Shown here one piece after another: positions 17,247 through 26,297 of a stretch of DNA of 64,000 bases (the first letter of the stretch is position 1; the number at the start of each line of letters is the position of its first letter). The translations under genes and the position numbers were made by a program. The stretch spans positions 1 to 64,000 of the forward strand of contig JAGOAJ010000011.1 in NCBI GenBank assembly GCA_017983955.1, read 5' to 3'. The notes beneath the pieces are model-generated. The model was given only the letters and a program-made list of their open reading frames with translations. It was not told the DNA's origin and did not search any database. This stretch comes from Burkholderiaceae bacterium. GTDB lineage: Bacteria > Pseudomonadota > Gammaproteobacteria > Burkholderiales > Burkholderiaceae_B.

Positions 17247-18182
17247 ATGACCAAACAAGCAGCCCCTATCGGTCCCCCTTCGCTAAAATCTGCCAGAGGA
17301 TCGACGGGCTGGTTATTGATCACCCCTGCAGTTTTTGTGGTGATCTGGAGCACCGGCTTTATCGTTGCACGCTATGGTATGCCCCATGCTCCGCCGATGA
17401 GCTTCCTCAGTGCGCGCTATGCTCTGTCCGTCGGATGCTTCCTTATCTGGGCGCTGGTCTCGGGCGCCAGGTGGCCAACCGACAGGCGCCAGTGCCTACA
17501 TCTAGCCGTGACGGGAGTCCTAATCCAGGGCGTCTATTTGGCCGGTGTGTGGACAGCCATAAAACTAGGAATGGGTGCAGGACTTAGCTCGCTGTTAGTA
17601 AGCCTGCAACCCATACTTACCGCTATCTGGCTGTCTAGCCGCGGACATCGGGTCGGGTCTGCCCAGTGGCTTGGACTTTTTCTTGGGCTTACCGGCCTGC
17701 TACTGGTTGTTTGGGCCAAACTGGGTTTTGGCGAGGTACAACTGGCCAGTTTGGCCTGCACGATTGCTGCGCTGCTGGGCATCACCGTTGGCACCCTGTA
17801 TCAAAAGCGCTTCGTCCAGCCCTGTGATGTGCGTACCGCCAATCTAGTCCAACTTACTGCTGCCTTCCTGGTCACCATACCCATCGCTCTTCTGGAAACC
17901 GAACCTATGCAATGGCTATCCGCGGATGCAACATTAAATATAGAGTTGATCGGCGCTTTGGCCTGGTCCGTACTCGTCTTGACGCTAGGCGGCAGCTCGT
18001 TGCTGTACCTGTTGATCCAGCGCGGTGCAGCTACCTCGGTCACCAGCTTGTTCTATCTGGTTCCGCCGACCACGGCGATCATGGCTTGGGCACTCTTTGA
18101 CGAGCCGATCACGATCCTGATCGGCATCGGCACGGCGATCACAGCGCTAGGTGTGCATTTCGTTGTGCGGCCGTCCAGGTAA
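17247..18182 (+). CDS. EamA/DMT family transporter
   Basis: A 311-residue inner-membrane protein with about ten hydrophobic helices in two EamA repeats. Family-type segments include VIWSTGFIVARYGMPHAPP near the N-terminus and LFYLVPPTTAIMAWALFDEP near the C-terminus. It is a likely metabolite exporter of unknown substrate and starts 50 bp after the NlpD-like gene. It is distinct from the EamA protein at 13067. Confidence 0.87.
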   Translation: MTKQAAPIGPPSLKSARGSTGWLLITPAVFVVIWSTGFIVARYGMPHAPPMSFLSARYALSVGCFLIWALVSGARWPTDRRQCLHLAVTGVLIQGVYLAGVWTAIKLGMGAGLSSLLVSLQPILTAIWLSSRGHRVGSAQWLGLFLGLTGLLLVVWAKLGFGEVQLASLACTIAALLGITVGTLYQKRFVQPCDVRTANLVQLTAAFLVTIPIALLETEPMQWLSADATLNIELIGALAWSVLVLTLGGSSLLYLLIQRGAATSVTSLFYLVPPTTAIMAWALFDEPITILIGIGTAITALGVHFVVRPSR

Positions 18183-18223
18183 GTACAGAAGCACGAATGC
18201 TTATCGCCTTCACCATGGCACAC

Positions 18224-18979
18224 CTACACTAATTTAGTTAGCACTGCCTTACGAGCCTGCGCTCGATACTGTTGTATTCGCTCTTTGAGGCCAGACCGTG
18301 CCGCCGATTGCACTAGTGCTTGTAAATCCTCTGCTAAAGTGGCTGGACCCTCGCCCGACGCAAAATATATACTTTGACGCGTCACAGAGTCTAGACGAAT
18401 AGAGCGCTCAGTCAAACGAGATAGCGCCGCTGACAAAGTTGTTGTGTCTATGCTTGCGGTTGCCAAACCGCTACTCAAAGCGTCTGTAGGTTCAATGTTA
18501 CAGCCACTACTTATCCAGTCACGTGCAAGATTGGTGCCAACCAAACGCGTCAAACGTCCAGTACCCAGTACCAGGCCGAAGGCAGCGCCTGGGAAGCACA
18601 GGGTGGCATCCCCTACCAGCCAACGCTGCTCACACGCAGCAAAAAGATCCGCCCCAGCTCCCATTATGCGGCCATGCCCTAAAGCTAGCGTCGTGAAAGG
18701 CGCTGCTCGAACTGACTGAAGCAGCAGCTCGATCCGTACGAATCGAGCCAACAAACTGTCATCATCCTCACTTTCTAGCTGAGACAAGTCAAAACCCGCA
18801 CAGAAGTGCCGCCCTTCACCAGCCAACACCAATAGGGTCGTACCATCTTGATAGGACCGATAGACAATCTCTTGAAGGGCCTGGACCATTTCACGAGATA
18901 AGCTATTCGCAGCTTCGGGACGATTAAGTGTAATACGCACCGTTGTACCAACACGCTGGATCGTTAGAGTGTTCACCAT
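18224..18979 (-). CDS. Enoyl-CoA hydratase/isomerase (crotonase) family, atypical active site
   Basis: A 251-residue crotonase-fold protein, last gene of the minus-strand CoA cluster. The oxyanion-hole segment GRHFCAGFDL is present. The two glutamates of classical hydratases are not conserved: GGCEL reads GAGADL (Glu to Asp) and the PEI-LG motif reads PGAAFG (Glu to Gly). Syn-hydration by the standard two-glutamate mechanism is therefore doubtful, and isomerase, hydrolase or retro-Claisen chemistry is possible. It lies 94 bp downstream of a CaiB-family gene. Confidence 0.82.
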   Translation of the reverse strand: MVNTLTIQRVGTTVRITLNRPEAANSLSREMVQALQEIVYRSYQDGTTLLVLAGEGRHFCAGFDLSQLESEDDDSLLARFVRIELLLQSVRAAPFTTLALGHGRIMGAGADLFAACEQRWLVGDATLCFPGAAFGLVLGTGRLTRLVGTNLARDWISSGCNIEPTDALSSGLATASIDTTTLSAALSRLTERSIRLDSVTRQSIYFASGEGPATLAEDLQALVQSAARSGLKERIQQYRAQARKAVLTKLV

Positions 18980-19073
18980 AGTCTGTCCACTACATCCGTC
19001 ACCACAGGTTTAAGCAACCATTCGTCCTGGACTATTAATTTCAGCAAGTTTTTATCGCTTTCCATAAACAGTG

Positions 19074-20243
19074 TCATTTCTCTGTAGTTATGGCAAAGCG
19101 GGCACGAACAGCGTCTGTATGCTCACCAAGCGCTGGGGGATTCTGACGGATTGGCAAAGTAGATCCGTTAACTAGCAAAGGGGACGCAAAAGTGCGAATC
19201 GTCTCACCTCCCGGTAATGTAATCGGCCGTATCCACTGCATATGCTCTACCTGTGGATCATTCAGCGCGGCCGCATAGTCATTAATGCGCGCGTGCGGAA
19301 CCCCGACTTTCTTGAAGGTTTCAATCCAATAATCTACCGGCCTTTTCTTAAAGCAGGCTTCAAGAATGTCTTTGAGCTCCACTTGGTTCTTCGCGCGATT
19401 GCTAGTCGTAAGAAAACGAGCATCAGTCTCTAAGTCAGGCCTATCAACCGCTATGCAAACCTCACTCCAAAGCTTCTGATTACCAGCTGCAATCGCAAAA
19501 TACCCGTCGGCGGCTACAAAGGCCTGATAGGGAGCATTACGCGGGTGGGCTGAGCCAAGACGCCCTGGACTTTTTCCGGTGCCAAAGAACTCGCTAGTCT
19601 GTAAAGCAGCAACCCCAAGCGTGCAGCCAAACATAGGGACGTCAACATGACCACCCGCACCGCCTGCTCGTACGCGGTTCAACATCGAAGAAATAGCAAA
19701 TGCTGCATATAGGCCCGAAGAAAAATCCGAAATAGGTACGCCGCACTTAACTGGAGCTCCATTAGGCTCTCCGGTAACGCTCATAACGCCCGCTGCAGCC
19801 TGCATAGTCAGATCGAATCCCCCTTCGTCTGCACGAGGACCAGACTGGCCATAAGCCGATATCGAACAATAAACAAGTCCCGGATGCTTCGAGGCGAAAC
19901 TTGCAAAATCCAAGCCCAACCGCTTCATGACTCCCGGCCGGTTATTTTCAATCAGAACGTCGGCGTCCATCACAAGCTGACGTGCCATTTGGCAGTCATG
20001 CTCATCTTTCAAATTGAGTACTACCGACTCTTTGTTTCGGTTCAACGATGCAAAATTCTCACTAAACCCATCGTTAAGAGGAGGCCATTGCCGGAGTGTA
20101 TCGCCACCTGGAGGTTCTATCTTGATGACCTCCGCACCCATATCTGCAAGCAACATCCCGCAGAACGGCCCGGCAGCGACCGAACAAAACTCGATGACCT
20201 TGATGCCCGCGAGAGGTAATTCATTTGGGTTAAGTTCGTTCAT
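19074..20243 (-). CDS. CaiB/BaiF family (class III) CoA-transferase
   Basis: A 389-residue class III CoA-transferase starting at MNELNPNELPLAG, with GCAGGG upstream; the longer frame adds 13 unlikely residues. The N-terminal GIKVIEFCSVAAGPFCGMLL and DVLIENNRPGVMKRLGLDF are diagnostic. The catalytic aspartate is in GVPISDFSSGLYA, matching the active Asp of formyl-CoA transferase. It would move CoA between carboxylic acids through enzyme-bound anhydride intermediates. It is one of three CaiB-type genes in this cluster, which implies at least two different acid/CoA exchange or epimerisation steps. Confidence 0.88.
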   Translation of the reverse strand: MNELNPNELPLAGIKVIEFCSVAAGPFCGMLLADMGAEVIKIEPPGGDTLRQWPPLNDGFSENFASLNRNKESVVLNLKDEHDCQMARQLVMDADVLIENNRPGVMKRLGLDFASFASKHPGLVYCSISAYGQSGPRADEGGFDLTMQAAAGVMSVTGEPNGAPVKCGVPISDFSSGLYAAFAISSMLNRVRAGGAGGHVDVPMFGCTLGVAALQTSEFFGTGKSPGRLGSAHPRNAPYQAFVAADGYFAIAAGNQKLWSEVCIAVDRPDLETDARFLTTSNRAKNQVELKDILEACFKKRPVDYWIETFKKVGVPHARINDYAAALNDPQVEHMQWIRPITLPGGETIRTFASPLLVNGSTLPIRQNPPALGEHTDAVRARFAITTEK

Positions 20244-20442
20244 TAAATACCCTGCAAAAAAAATTACGGCGTTAAACGGCATGGTTCAACGAATGATCAG
20301 AATGCCTCATCGACACCATTTCGAAACACTTCAGCATGCCAGCCTGACCATTGGCGACTGCCTATGCTTTTATAACGAACGTCGTCTACACCAGGTGCCC
20401 CTGAGTTCTACATTAACAATTTAGTGGCCCGACACGGCGCAG

Positions 20443-21477
20443 TCATAGCTGAGACCAAGTAGGTGTGCTTTTAATCGTCAAATTGCCGTGCTTGTCCTCT
20501 TGGAATATGCCAGCTGATAGATTATGAGGATGTTCAAGCGCCTCCGATAATGACAGGACGGGCGTTACGCACGCATCTGCACTTTCAAATATCGCGCACC
20601 ATTCATTTCTTGTTTTTTGCATAAAAGCATCAGAAAACTCGTTCGCAAGAACGTTCCAATTGGCGCGATCACTCCTACTTGGTAACTGGTTAATGTCTAG
20701 ATCCAATAACTCGACAAAGTACATATAGAATTTTTCTTCAAGCGCACCGACCGCCATGAAGCCGCCACATTGCGTCTTATATGTTCTGTACCACGGCGTT
20801 CCACCATCGAAGGCGTTTGATTCTCTTTCATCGACCCAGCTACCTTTTTGATAGTTATAAAAAACAAATGCCAGCTGTTTAAATATGCCTTCAAACATCG
20901 GCACATCCACGATCATGCCGATACCCGTTTCGCGTGCTTTAAATAATCCGCCAAGTATTCCTATAACAAGATTTGCACCACCCCCTCCGTAATCTCCTAT
21001 GATATTTAAAGGTACGCTTGGCTCACTTTTTTTACCGATAGCGTGTAAAGCACCTGTTAAGGATAGGTAGTTAATGTCATGCCCTGCTTTATTCGCGTAC
21101 GGTCCTTGGCGTCCCCAGCCAGACAGGCGTGCATACACAATTTTGGGATTAATTTCTCTGCATATCTGTGGCGATAGGCCTAAGCGTTCCATTACGCCCG
21201 GCCGCATGCCTTCTACGAGCACATCGTGTTTGGCAATTAATTGCTCTATGGTTCGCCTGTCATTGGCGACATTTACGTCCAGCTCCACAAACTCACGGTT
21301 TTTTGAAAAAATAGGGTGGTGCTTGACATCCAAACTACTACCCGGCCTAGCCACGCACGTGATTTCCGCACCCATTTCAGCCAACATGGACACTGCCCAC
21401 GGAACAGGACCTATAGACTGAAATTCAAGAACTTTTACATTTTCAAGCAAAGTAGACATACAATTATTTGCGCTCAC
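20443..21477 (-). CDS. CaiB/BaiF family protein, alpha-methylacyl-CoA racemase-like
   Basis: A 344-residue class III CoA-transferase-fold protein. Segments typical of the racemase branch are seen: AGHDINYLSLTGALHAIG, with the proton-transfer His, and NIIGDYGGGGANLVIGI, with the partner Asp. This pair matches the His/Asp dyad of alpha-methylacyl-CoA racemase. It would interconvert 2R/2S 2-methylacyl-CoA, so the pathway substrate may be alpha-methyl-branched (inference). The GTG start at 21477 overlaps the upstream gene's stop as GTGA. An internal ATG at 21459 is an alternative. Confidence 0.82.
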   Translation of the reverse strand: MSANNCMSTLLENVKVLEFQSIGPVPWAVSMLAEMGAEITCVARPGSSLDVKHHPIFSKNREFVELDVNVANDRRTIEQLIAKHDVLVEGMRPGVMERLGLSPQICREINPKIVYARLSGWGRQGPYANKAGHDINYLSLTGALHAIGKKSEPSVPLNIIGDYGGGGANLVIGILGGLFKARETGIGMIVDVPMFEGIFKQLAFVFYNYQKGSWVDERESNAFDGGTPWYRTYKTQCGGFMAVGALEEKFYMYFVELLDLDINQLPSRSDRANWNVLANEFSDAFMQKTRNEWCAIFESADACVTPVLSLSEALEHPHNLSAGIFQEDKHGNLTIKSTPTWSQL

Positions 21478-22631
21478 TTGGACATATGAAAGAGCTCGGC
21501 AATGACGTCATCCGTGTGCTCACCTAAGTCCGGTACCGCCATATCGTCAGTCCTCTCGTACAGCGTCCCGAGTTCATCACGAATTTTGAAAGGCACTCCG
21601 GTGCTGAGAAACGAAGAATCCTTGTTTTTTGCCTTAATCAATGTTTTTCTTTCTTGCAGGAACGGGTCTTGAATATATTCTTTGACGGTTCCGTAGGTGC
21701 TTGCCGGTACACCATTGCCTTGAAACAGCGTCTCGCATTCCTCGCTTGATCTTTTAGTCGTCCATTCTTCAATAATTTGATGAAGCTCAATGTCGTTACG
21801 CCAACGTTTTGCTTTGGTGTTAAACCTTTCATCCAGCGCAAGCTCCGGACGGCCTATTGTGTTACAGATACCAGAGAATGTGCGCTCGTTTGTCTCTACT
21901 GCCATCACGTACGAATCCATGGTGCGCAAAGGGCGGTAGCCTTTGCGATCAAAGTCTGGCTTGTATTGGGCTGAGGCAACTTCATAGATCAGCATGGAAA
22001 GTAGCGACTCATCAAGGGCAATATCAACATGCTTGCCCGTTCCAGTGCGTTCGCTGATCCTGAGTGCGCTCAGTATTCCGCTTACAGCCATGGAGCCAGC
22101 CAAAGCGTCAGCCACATAAAGGCCTGTTGCTGGTGGCGGCCCGCTCTCGGGTTGGTACGACATGAATGCGGAGTCATAACCGACTCCCGCATGAATGATT
22201 TGTGCAGTACATGGACGATCGCGCTTTGAGCTGTCTTGTCCATAACCAGAGATTGAACAATATACAATTGCTGGATTCAATTGCTTGACAGAAGCATAGT
22301 CAAGCCCCAGACGCGTCATTACACCGGGTCGGAAGTTTTCGACAAGGACGTCTGCTTGCTTAATCAAGCCTACAAGTATTTCGCGGTCTTTTTCGGTTTT
22401 TAAATCAAGCGCAACACTTCGCTTACCGACATTCAAGATTCCGAAGTAAATGCTGCGTCCGTCTTTGATGGGTTCGGCGCCTCGATTGCTGTCACCCCAT
22501 GGTGGTTCTATTTTGATTACATCAGCACCCAAACCAGCGAGAATCCGTGTGCAGTAAGGACCAGCCAGTACTGCAGAGAGATCCACAATGCGACAACCAT
22601 GTAGGGGTAATTCAGAGTGACTAGTAGGCAT
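21474..22631 (-). CDS. CaiB/BaiF family (class III) CoA-transferase
   Basis: A 385-residue class III CoA-transferase. Seen are CRIVDLSAVLAGPYCTRIL at the N-terminus, NFRPGVMTRLGLDYA, SISGYGQDSSKRDRP, and the catalytic-Asp region GLYVADALAGSMAVSGIL. It overlaps the racemase-like gene by 4 bp, so the two are translationally coupled. It lies downstream of the NMT1-type importer, and might activate the imported acid with CoA from a pathway product. The donor and acceptor are unknown. Confidence 0.88.
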   Translation of the reverse strand: MPTSHSELPLHGCRIVDLSAVLAGPYCTRILAGLGADVIKIEPPWGDSNRGAEPIKDGRSIYFGILNVGKRSVALDLKTEKDREILVGLIKQADVLVENFRPGVMTRLGLDYASVKQLNPAIVYCSISGYGQDSSKRDRPCTAQIIHAGVGYDSAFMSYQPESGPPPATGLYVADALAGSMAVSGILSALRISERTGTGKHVDIALDESLLSMLIYEVASAQYKPDFDRKGYRPLRTMDSYVMAVETNERTFSGICNTIGRPELALDERFNTKAKRWRNDIELHQIIEEWTTKRSSEECETLFQGNGVPASTYGTVKEYIQDPFLQERKTLIKAKNKDSSFLSTGVPFKIRDELGTLYERTDDMAVPDLGEHTDDVIAELFHMSK

Positions 22632-22693
22632 AGTGCAATATCTTTAAATTAACAAGGTTGGCCTGTATAGGCTCATATTAAATATGGCCACTT

Positions 22694-22715
22694 CATCAAA
22701 GTGGTGACTTTGATG
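22694..22715 (-). other. Inverted repeat downstream of binding-protein gene
   Basis: CATCAAAG (22694-22701) and CTTTGATG (22708-22715) flank a 6-nt loop in the 167-bp gap between the binding-protein gene and the CaiB gene. It has no U-tract on the transcript, so it looks more like an mRNA-stabilising hairpin or a protein site than a terminator. The gap holds no other feature I can support. Confidence 0.45.
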
Positions 22716-22798
22716 CAGCCTAGGGTGAACAATGACAACTTGCATAGCCATATATTCACCCCAGTAGCGCTGAGGCTTAATTTGACGGTCGGACGGAT

Positions 22799-23896
22799 CT
22801 ATTTATTAGATGAATAGGAGTTGGCGTCCGCCACGATTTTTTCGCGGTCAAAGTCGTTTGCTTCCTTAATCAAGCTCATATCAACAAAGTTCTTTGTGTC
22901 AAATTGCTCTTTAAGAATGCCCCCTTCATACAGCAAATCTGCTGCATCCTGTATTTGCTCACTAGAGGCGTAACCGTAATAATCCGTGCCTTTTACGGGC
23001 TCTATAAGCGGCAGTCGTGCCAGAAGCAGTGCTTTGGCCAGTGCCATCGCGGCCTCTTCATCATTGGCATTCTTTGGGCGCTGCAGTGGGTATTGCTTCC
23101 AATGCAAGCGCACAGCTTCTTCTGGATTCGCTTTTGCCCATACAGCGCTCTTGTACGTAGCTCGCAAGAACTTAACGAGCGTGTCTCTGTCTTTGGTTAA
23201 GGACTGTTCTCCCACAAGGTAGCCGCCCATAGCAGGAAGGTTGTTCAATTCGGACGGAAGCGCATTAAGGCTGCGTTTCAACAAGTGGCCAATAATAGTG
23301 TTGACCGAGTCCCATAGGGCAAAAGCCTGGATATCACCATTTTCATAGGCGACTGCGGCTTGGCTTCCCACTCCAACCGGCAACCACTTGATGTCCTTGT
23401 CTGGATCTAGCCCTGCTTTTTTTACAGCTAGGCGAGCGTGAAAATAAGAGGCAGACGCAAGGGATTGGACACCGACCGTTTTCCCCTTTAGATCTGCAAT
23501 CGATTTTATTTCGCTATCTTTGGGTACAGAAATTTCATAAATATCGCTATAAAAACCTATTATTCGCAAAGTTGGCTCTTTAACCATAGCTGGATAGAAT
23601 GCTGTCACGCCGGACACCGTCATGAGCGCTTGGTTGCCTGCAACAGCCTGAACACCTTGACCAGCCCCTTGTGTAGGCAGGATTGCTACTTCAAGGCCTT
23701 CATCCTTGAAGTAGCCGAGTTGGACGGGAAGAGATGTGTAAGACGCCGAGGAAACTGCAAAAGACGGATCCGTATAGGCGTAGTTCACCTTAACCGGGCT
23801 TTTGTTGTCAGCCCCATAAGCCTGACCACATGCAAAAATGAATAACGTGCTGGCAAATACGCTACACAGTGATTTTAGAGATACAGATTTTTTCAT
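22799..23896 (-). CDS. ABC transporter substrate-binding protein, NMT1/THI5 (TauA/SsuA) family
   Basis: A 365-residue periplasmic binding protein from the ATG of MKKSVSLKSL; GAGGG sits 8 nt upstream. The signal peptide runs through FASTLFIFACGQAYGAD. The mature part has the NMT1-family look: VQLGYFKDEGLEVAILPTQG, then DLKGKTVGVQSLASASYFHA. The family serves sulfonates, nitrate, pyrimidine precursors and aromatic acids such as phthalate. Ligand identity is unknown, but the position inside a CoA-enzyme cluster points to an organic acid. Confidence 0.88.
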   Translation of the reverse strand: MKKSVSLKSLCSVFASTLFIFACGQAYGADNKSPVKVNYAYTDPSFAVSSASYTSLPVQLGYFKDEGLEVAILPTQGAGQGVQAVAGNQALMTVSGVTAFYPAMVKEPTLRIIGFYSDIYEISVPKDSEIKSIADLKGKTVGVQSLASASYFHARLAVKKAGLDPDKDIKWLPVGVGSQAAVAYENGDIQAFALWDSVNTIIGHLLKRSLNALPSELNNLPAMGGYLVGEQSLTKDRDTLVKFLRATYKSAVWAKANPEEAVRLHWKQYPLQRPKNANDEEAAMALAKALLLARLPLIEPVKGTDYYGYASSEQIQDAADLLYEGGILKEQFDTKNFVDMSLIKEANDFDREKIVADANSYSSNK

Positions 23897-23921
23897 GTCT
23901 ACCACCCTCTGTTGTGATTAA

Positions 23922-24677
23922 TTATTTGTATTTGGTCATTCGCTCAAGAAGCACGAGCAATCCGTATGCAGTCATACCCATCAAAGAAAGAACAAGAAGC
24001 ACTGCATATACTGCGGCTGTATCTCCTAAGAAAGTCAGCTGCAAAATAAGGTATCCCATGCCAGCTTGCGCACCGACAAACTCCCCGACGATCGCGCCCA
24101 ACAATGCCACCACCACAGCTACGGTCAGAGATGGAAAAATATATGCGAGTGCCCGTGGCAAACGCAGATAACGAAACTCTTGAAGAGATGAAGCTTGCAT
24201 GGCGCGCAGCAAATCGATCTCGCCCTCATTAACAGATCGCAAGCCGGCTATCGTATTCACGAATATGGGAAAAAACGCAAGAATTGCCGCAATGACGACT
24301 TTGGGTGCTAAACCATAACCAAGCCAAGTGACCAAAATTGGAGCAATTGCAAGTTTAGGGAATGTCTGCAAAGCTAAAATGTACGGATAAAAGCTAATGC
24401 GCAAGGTGTCAACGAATGCAAAAACAGAGCCTATGATCAGAGCTGCCATTGCACCAAAAAAGAAGCCCAAGGCACCTTCTGTAGCCGTTACACCAATGTG
24501 ATGCCACCATTCCCCTTTTATTATTCCTACCGTGAAGTTTTCAAGCACCTCAGCCATATCAGGGAGTACTAACGGAGAGACAAGTTTCGAGCGATAAGCG
24601 ATTTCCCATAAAATAAGCATGGTTATCCCAACACTCACTGACAATGCAATACGAATGAATTTGTTATTGAAAGACAT
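23922..24677 (-). CDS. ABC transporter permease (TauC/SsuC type)
   Basis: A 251-residue inner-membrane permease with about six hydrophobic segments. The EAA loop, which contacts the ATPase, reads VNEGEIDLLRAMQASSLQEF. The start at MSFNNKFIRIALS is chosen because it places the first membrane helix near the N-terminus. A TTG at 24731 would add 18 residues and shorten the gap to the ATPase gene; neither has a clear ribosome-binding site. It acts as a homodimer with the ATPase and NMT1-type receptor on either side. Confidence 0.85.
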   Translation of the reverse strand: MSFNNKFIRIALSVSVGITMLILWEIAYRSKLVSPLVLPDMAEVLENFTVGIIKGEWWHHIGVTATEGALGFFFGAMAALIIGSVFAFVDTLRISFYPYILALQTFPKLAIAPILVTWLGYGLAPKVVIAAILAFFPIFVNTIAGLRSVNEGEIDLLRAMQASSLQEFRYLRLPRALAYIFPSLTVAVVVALLGAIVGEFVGAQAGMGYLILQLTFLGDTAAVYAVLLVLSLMGMTAYGLLVLLERMTKYK

Positions 24678-24747
24678 AGAAGAAACCAATAAAAGTTGTT
24701 GTTTCGAATTTTCTTTTGCGGTTAAAGCCAATCAAATGCAGTGGCAT

Positions 24748-25539
24748 TTACACAAACAAAGAGCTTCTGATTTCCTTTATATGTTCAAACAATATCGGTG
24801 ACTGTCGCATTAACGTGTCACGCGGCTGAGGCAACTTTATGTTGATATCCGCAAGGATCCTACCTGGACGTTCCGACATCACCACAACTCGATCGGACAT
24901 GTATACGGATTCGGGTATGCTGTGTGTGATAAAAATGACCGTTTTTTTTGTTTCGTCCCATATCCGCAGTAACTCGTCATTCATTGTCTCGCGTGTAAAC
25001 TCATCCAATGCGCCAAAAGGTTCATCCATAAGAAGAATGCTCGGGTCCGTAATCAGGGCCCGCGCGATGGCGACACGCTGCTGCATACCGCCTGACAACT
25101 CTGACGGGTAACGGTGGACAAAATCTTGCAAACCGACCATTTTTAGTAGCTCAAGTCCCTTGTCGCGCTTTTCTTTTGTTAATTCTTTTCTTATTTCAAT
25201 GGGAAGCAGTACATTGTCCAGCACCGTGCGCCAAGGGAGCAAAGTTGCCGCCTGAAACACAACGCCAATGTTGCGATTTGGTCCATTTATTGGGATGCCG
25301 TTTAGTGACAACTTGCCACCACTTATGCCGGTTAATCCACAAATAATTCGTAGAAGCGTCGACTTTCCGCAGCCACTGGGCCCTACGATTGAGACAAATT
25401 CGCCCGCGTCGATTCTGAGATCAATGGGGCCAAGTGCGTGTACATTTCCCGCTGAAGCGGTTTCATACACCTTTTTTAGAGATTCGACTTCAATTTGCGC
25501 TGTGGAACTCATGTTCACAATTGACTCCATTGTGGTCAT
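24748..25539 (-). CDS. ABC transporter ATP-binding protein (TauB/SsuB type)
   Basis: A 263-residue ATPase. Walker A is GPSGCGKST, the signature is LSGGMQQRVAIARAL, and Walker B is ILLMDEPFGALDE, followed by the H-loop FITHSIPESVY. The ATG at 25539 overlaps the upstream CoA-transferase stop codon (TAATG); the longer frame would run 120 bp into that gene. Coupling of a transporter ATPase to a CoA-transferase subunit shows that uptake and activation are co-expressed. Confidence 0.92.
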   Translation of the reverse strand: MTTMESIVNMSSTAQIEVESLKKVYETASAGNVHALGPIDLRIDAGEFVSIVGPSGCGKSTLLRIICGLTGISGGKLSLNGIPINGPNRNIGVVFQAATLLPWRTVLDNVLLPIEIRKELTKEKRDKGLELLKMVGLQDFVHRYPSELSGGMQQRVAIARALITDPSILLMDEPFGALDEFTRETMNDELLRIWDETKKTVIFITHSIPESVYMSDRVVVMSERPGRILADINIKLPQPRDTLMRQSPILFEHIKEIRSSLFV

Positions 25540-26285
25540 TACAGTATCTGGTTTTTTGCGAATACAGGGTAGACTTCCGCTACTTCGTTCTTCACGTAAG
25601 TCCGCAATAGTTCCAGCTCGGCGTCTGTGGGCTCGCCTGTTGTAGGAACAGTAGACGGGCACTCAAAGTCGAAACCAGTATTTTCTTTAATATCGTCCAC
25701 AGTGAACCCAGGATGCACCTCTTTTAATGTGAACTTGGCTTCTTTCTGGCAAAAGGTCATGACACATTTGCTAGTTACTAGTGCGATCGGGCCGCCTAAT
25801 CGATGTGCGTATTCTGGCAATACGCCGGCAGCACTAATAAAGTCAACCTTGGGCACAAGCACTCTTTTACTGTGCTCTGTTACGAACAAGATCGTTCGTA
25901 GGCCAACGTAATACAACAAGGATGTGCCAAAAGAGCCTGCAAATCGGACGTCGGATCGCGGGTAGTCCCCAATACCAACAAGGTTTATATTGCCTTGTCC
26001 GTCGATTTGGCCGCCACCGTAAAACTGGACGTCTATCATGCCCTTGCAGCCAAGGTCATACTGCTCCAGAATTCCACCGGTAAACAACAAGTTGTGCTTA
26101 ACACTACCGAGGATTGAGAGCCTGGGGCGTTTTTCGTTCCTTTTGTAGACCATCAATGCCGCTGAGGCAGGAATAGGCATAGCATTACCAATTTCAAAGC
26201 TTTGCGCGTCATCACAATATCGAGACAATACGCTGGCCAAAAATTCTGCTTCCGTATACTTAACTTCGTCTACTTGTGTTTTCAT
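25539..26285 (-). CDS. Class I CoA-transferase-like beta subunit (GctB/IpdB-like), no catalytic Glu
   Basis: A 248-residue partner of the gene at 26298. Aligning by eye to glutaconate CoA-transferase B gives clear matches: FYGGGQIDGQGNINLVGIGD for the enzyme's FIGGAQIDPYGNVNSTSIGD, and KENTGFDFEC for LENTGFDLDV. The segment with the catalytic glutamate (IIVESGLMD) aligns with LSILGSVKHN, so the glutamate is replaced. The pair may be a CoA-thioester hydrolase like the steroid-ring enzyme IpdAB rather than a transferase. It overlaps the ABC ATPase start by one base. Confidence 0.8.
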   Translation of the reverse strand: MKTQVDEVKYTEAEFLASVLSRYCDDAQSFEIGNAMPIPASAALMVYKRNEKRPRLSILGSVKHNLLFTGGILEQYDLGCKGMIDVQFYGGGQIDGQGNINLVGIGDYPRSDVRFAGSFGTSLLYYVGLRTILFVTEHSKRVLVPKVDFISAAGVLPEYAHRLGGPIALVTSKCVMTFCQKEAKFTLKEVHPGFTVDDIKENTGFDFECPSTVPTTGEPTDAELELLRTYVKNEVAEVYPVFAKNQIL

Positions 26286-26297
26286 CAGTTTTCCCTC

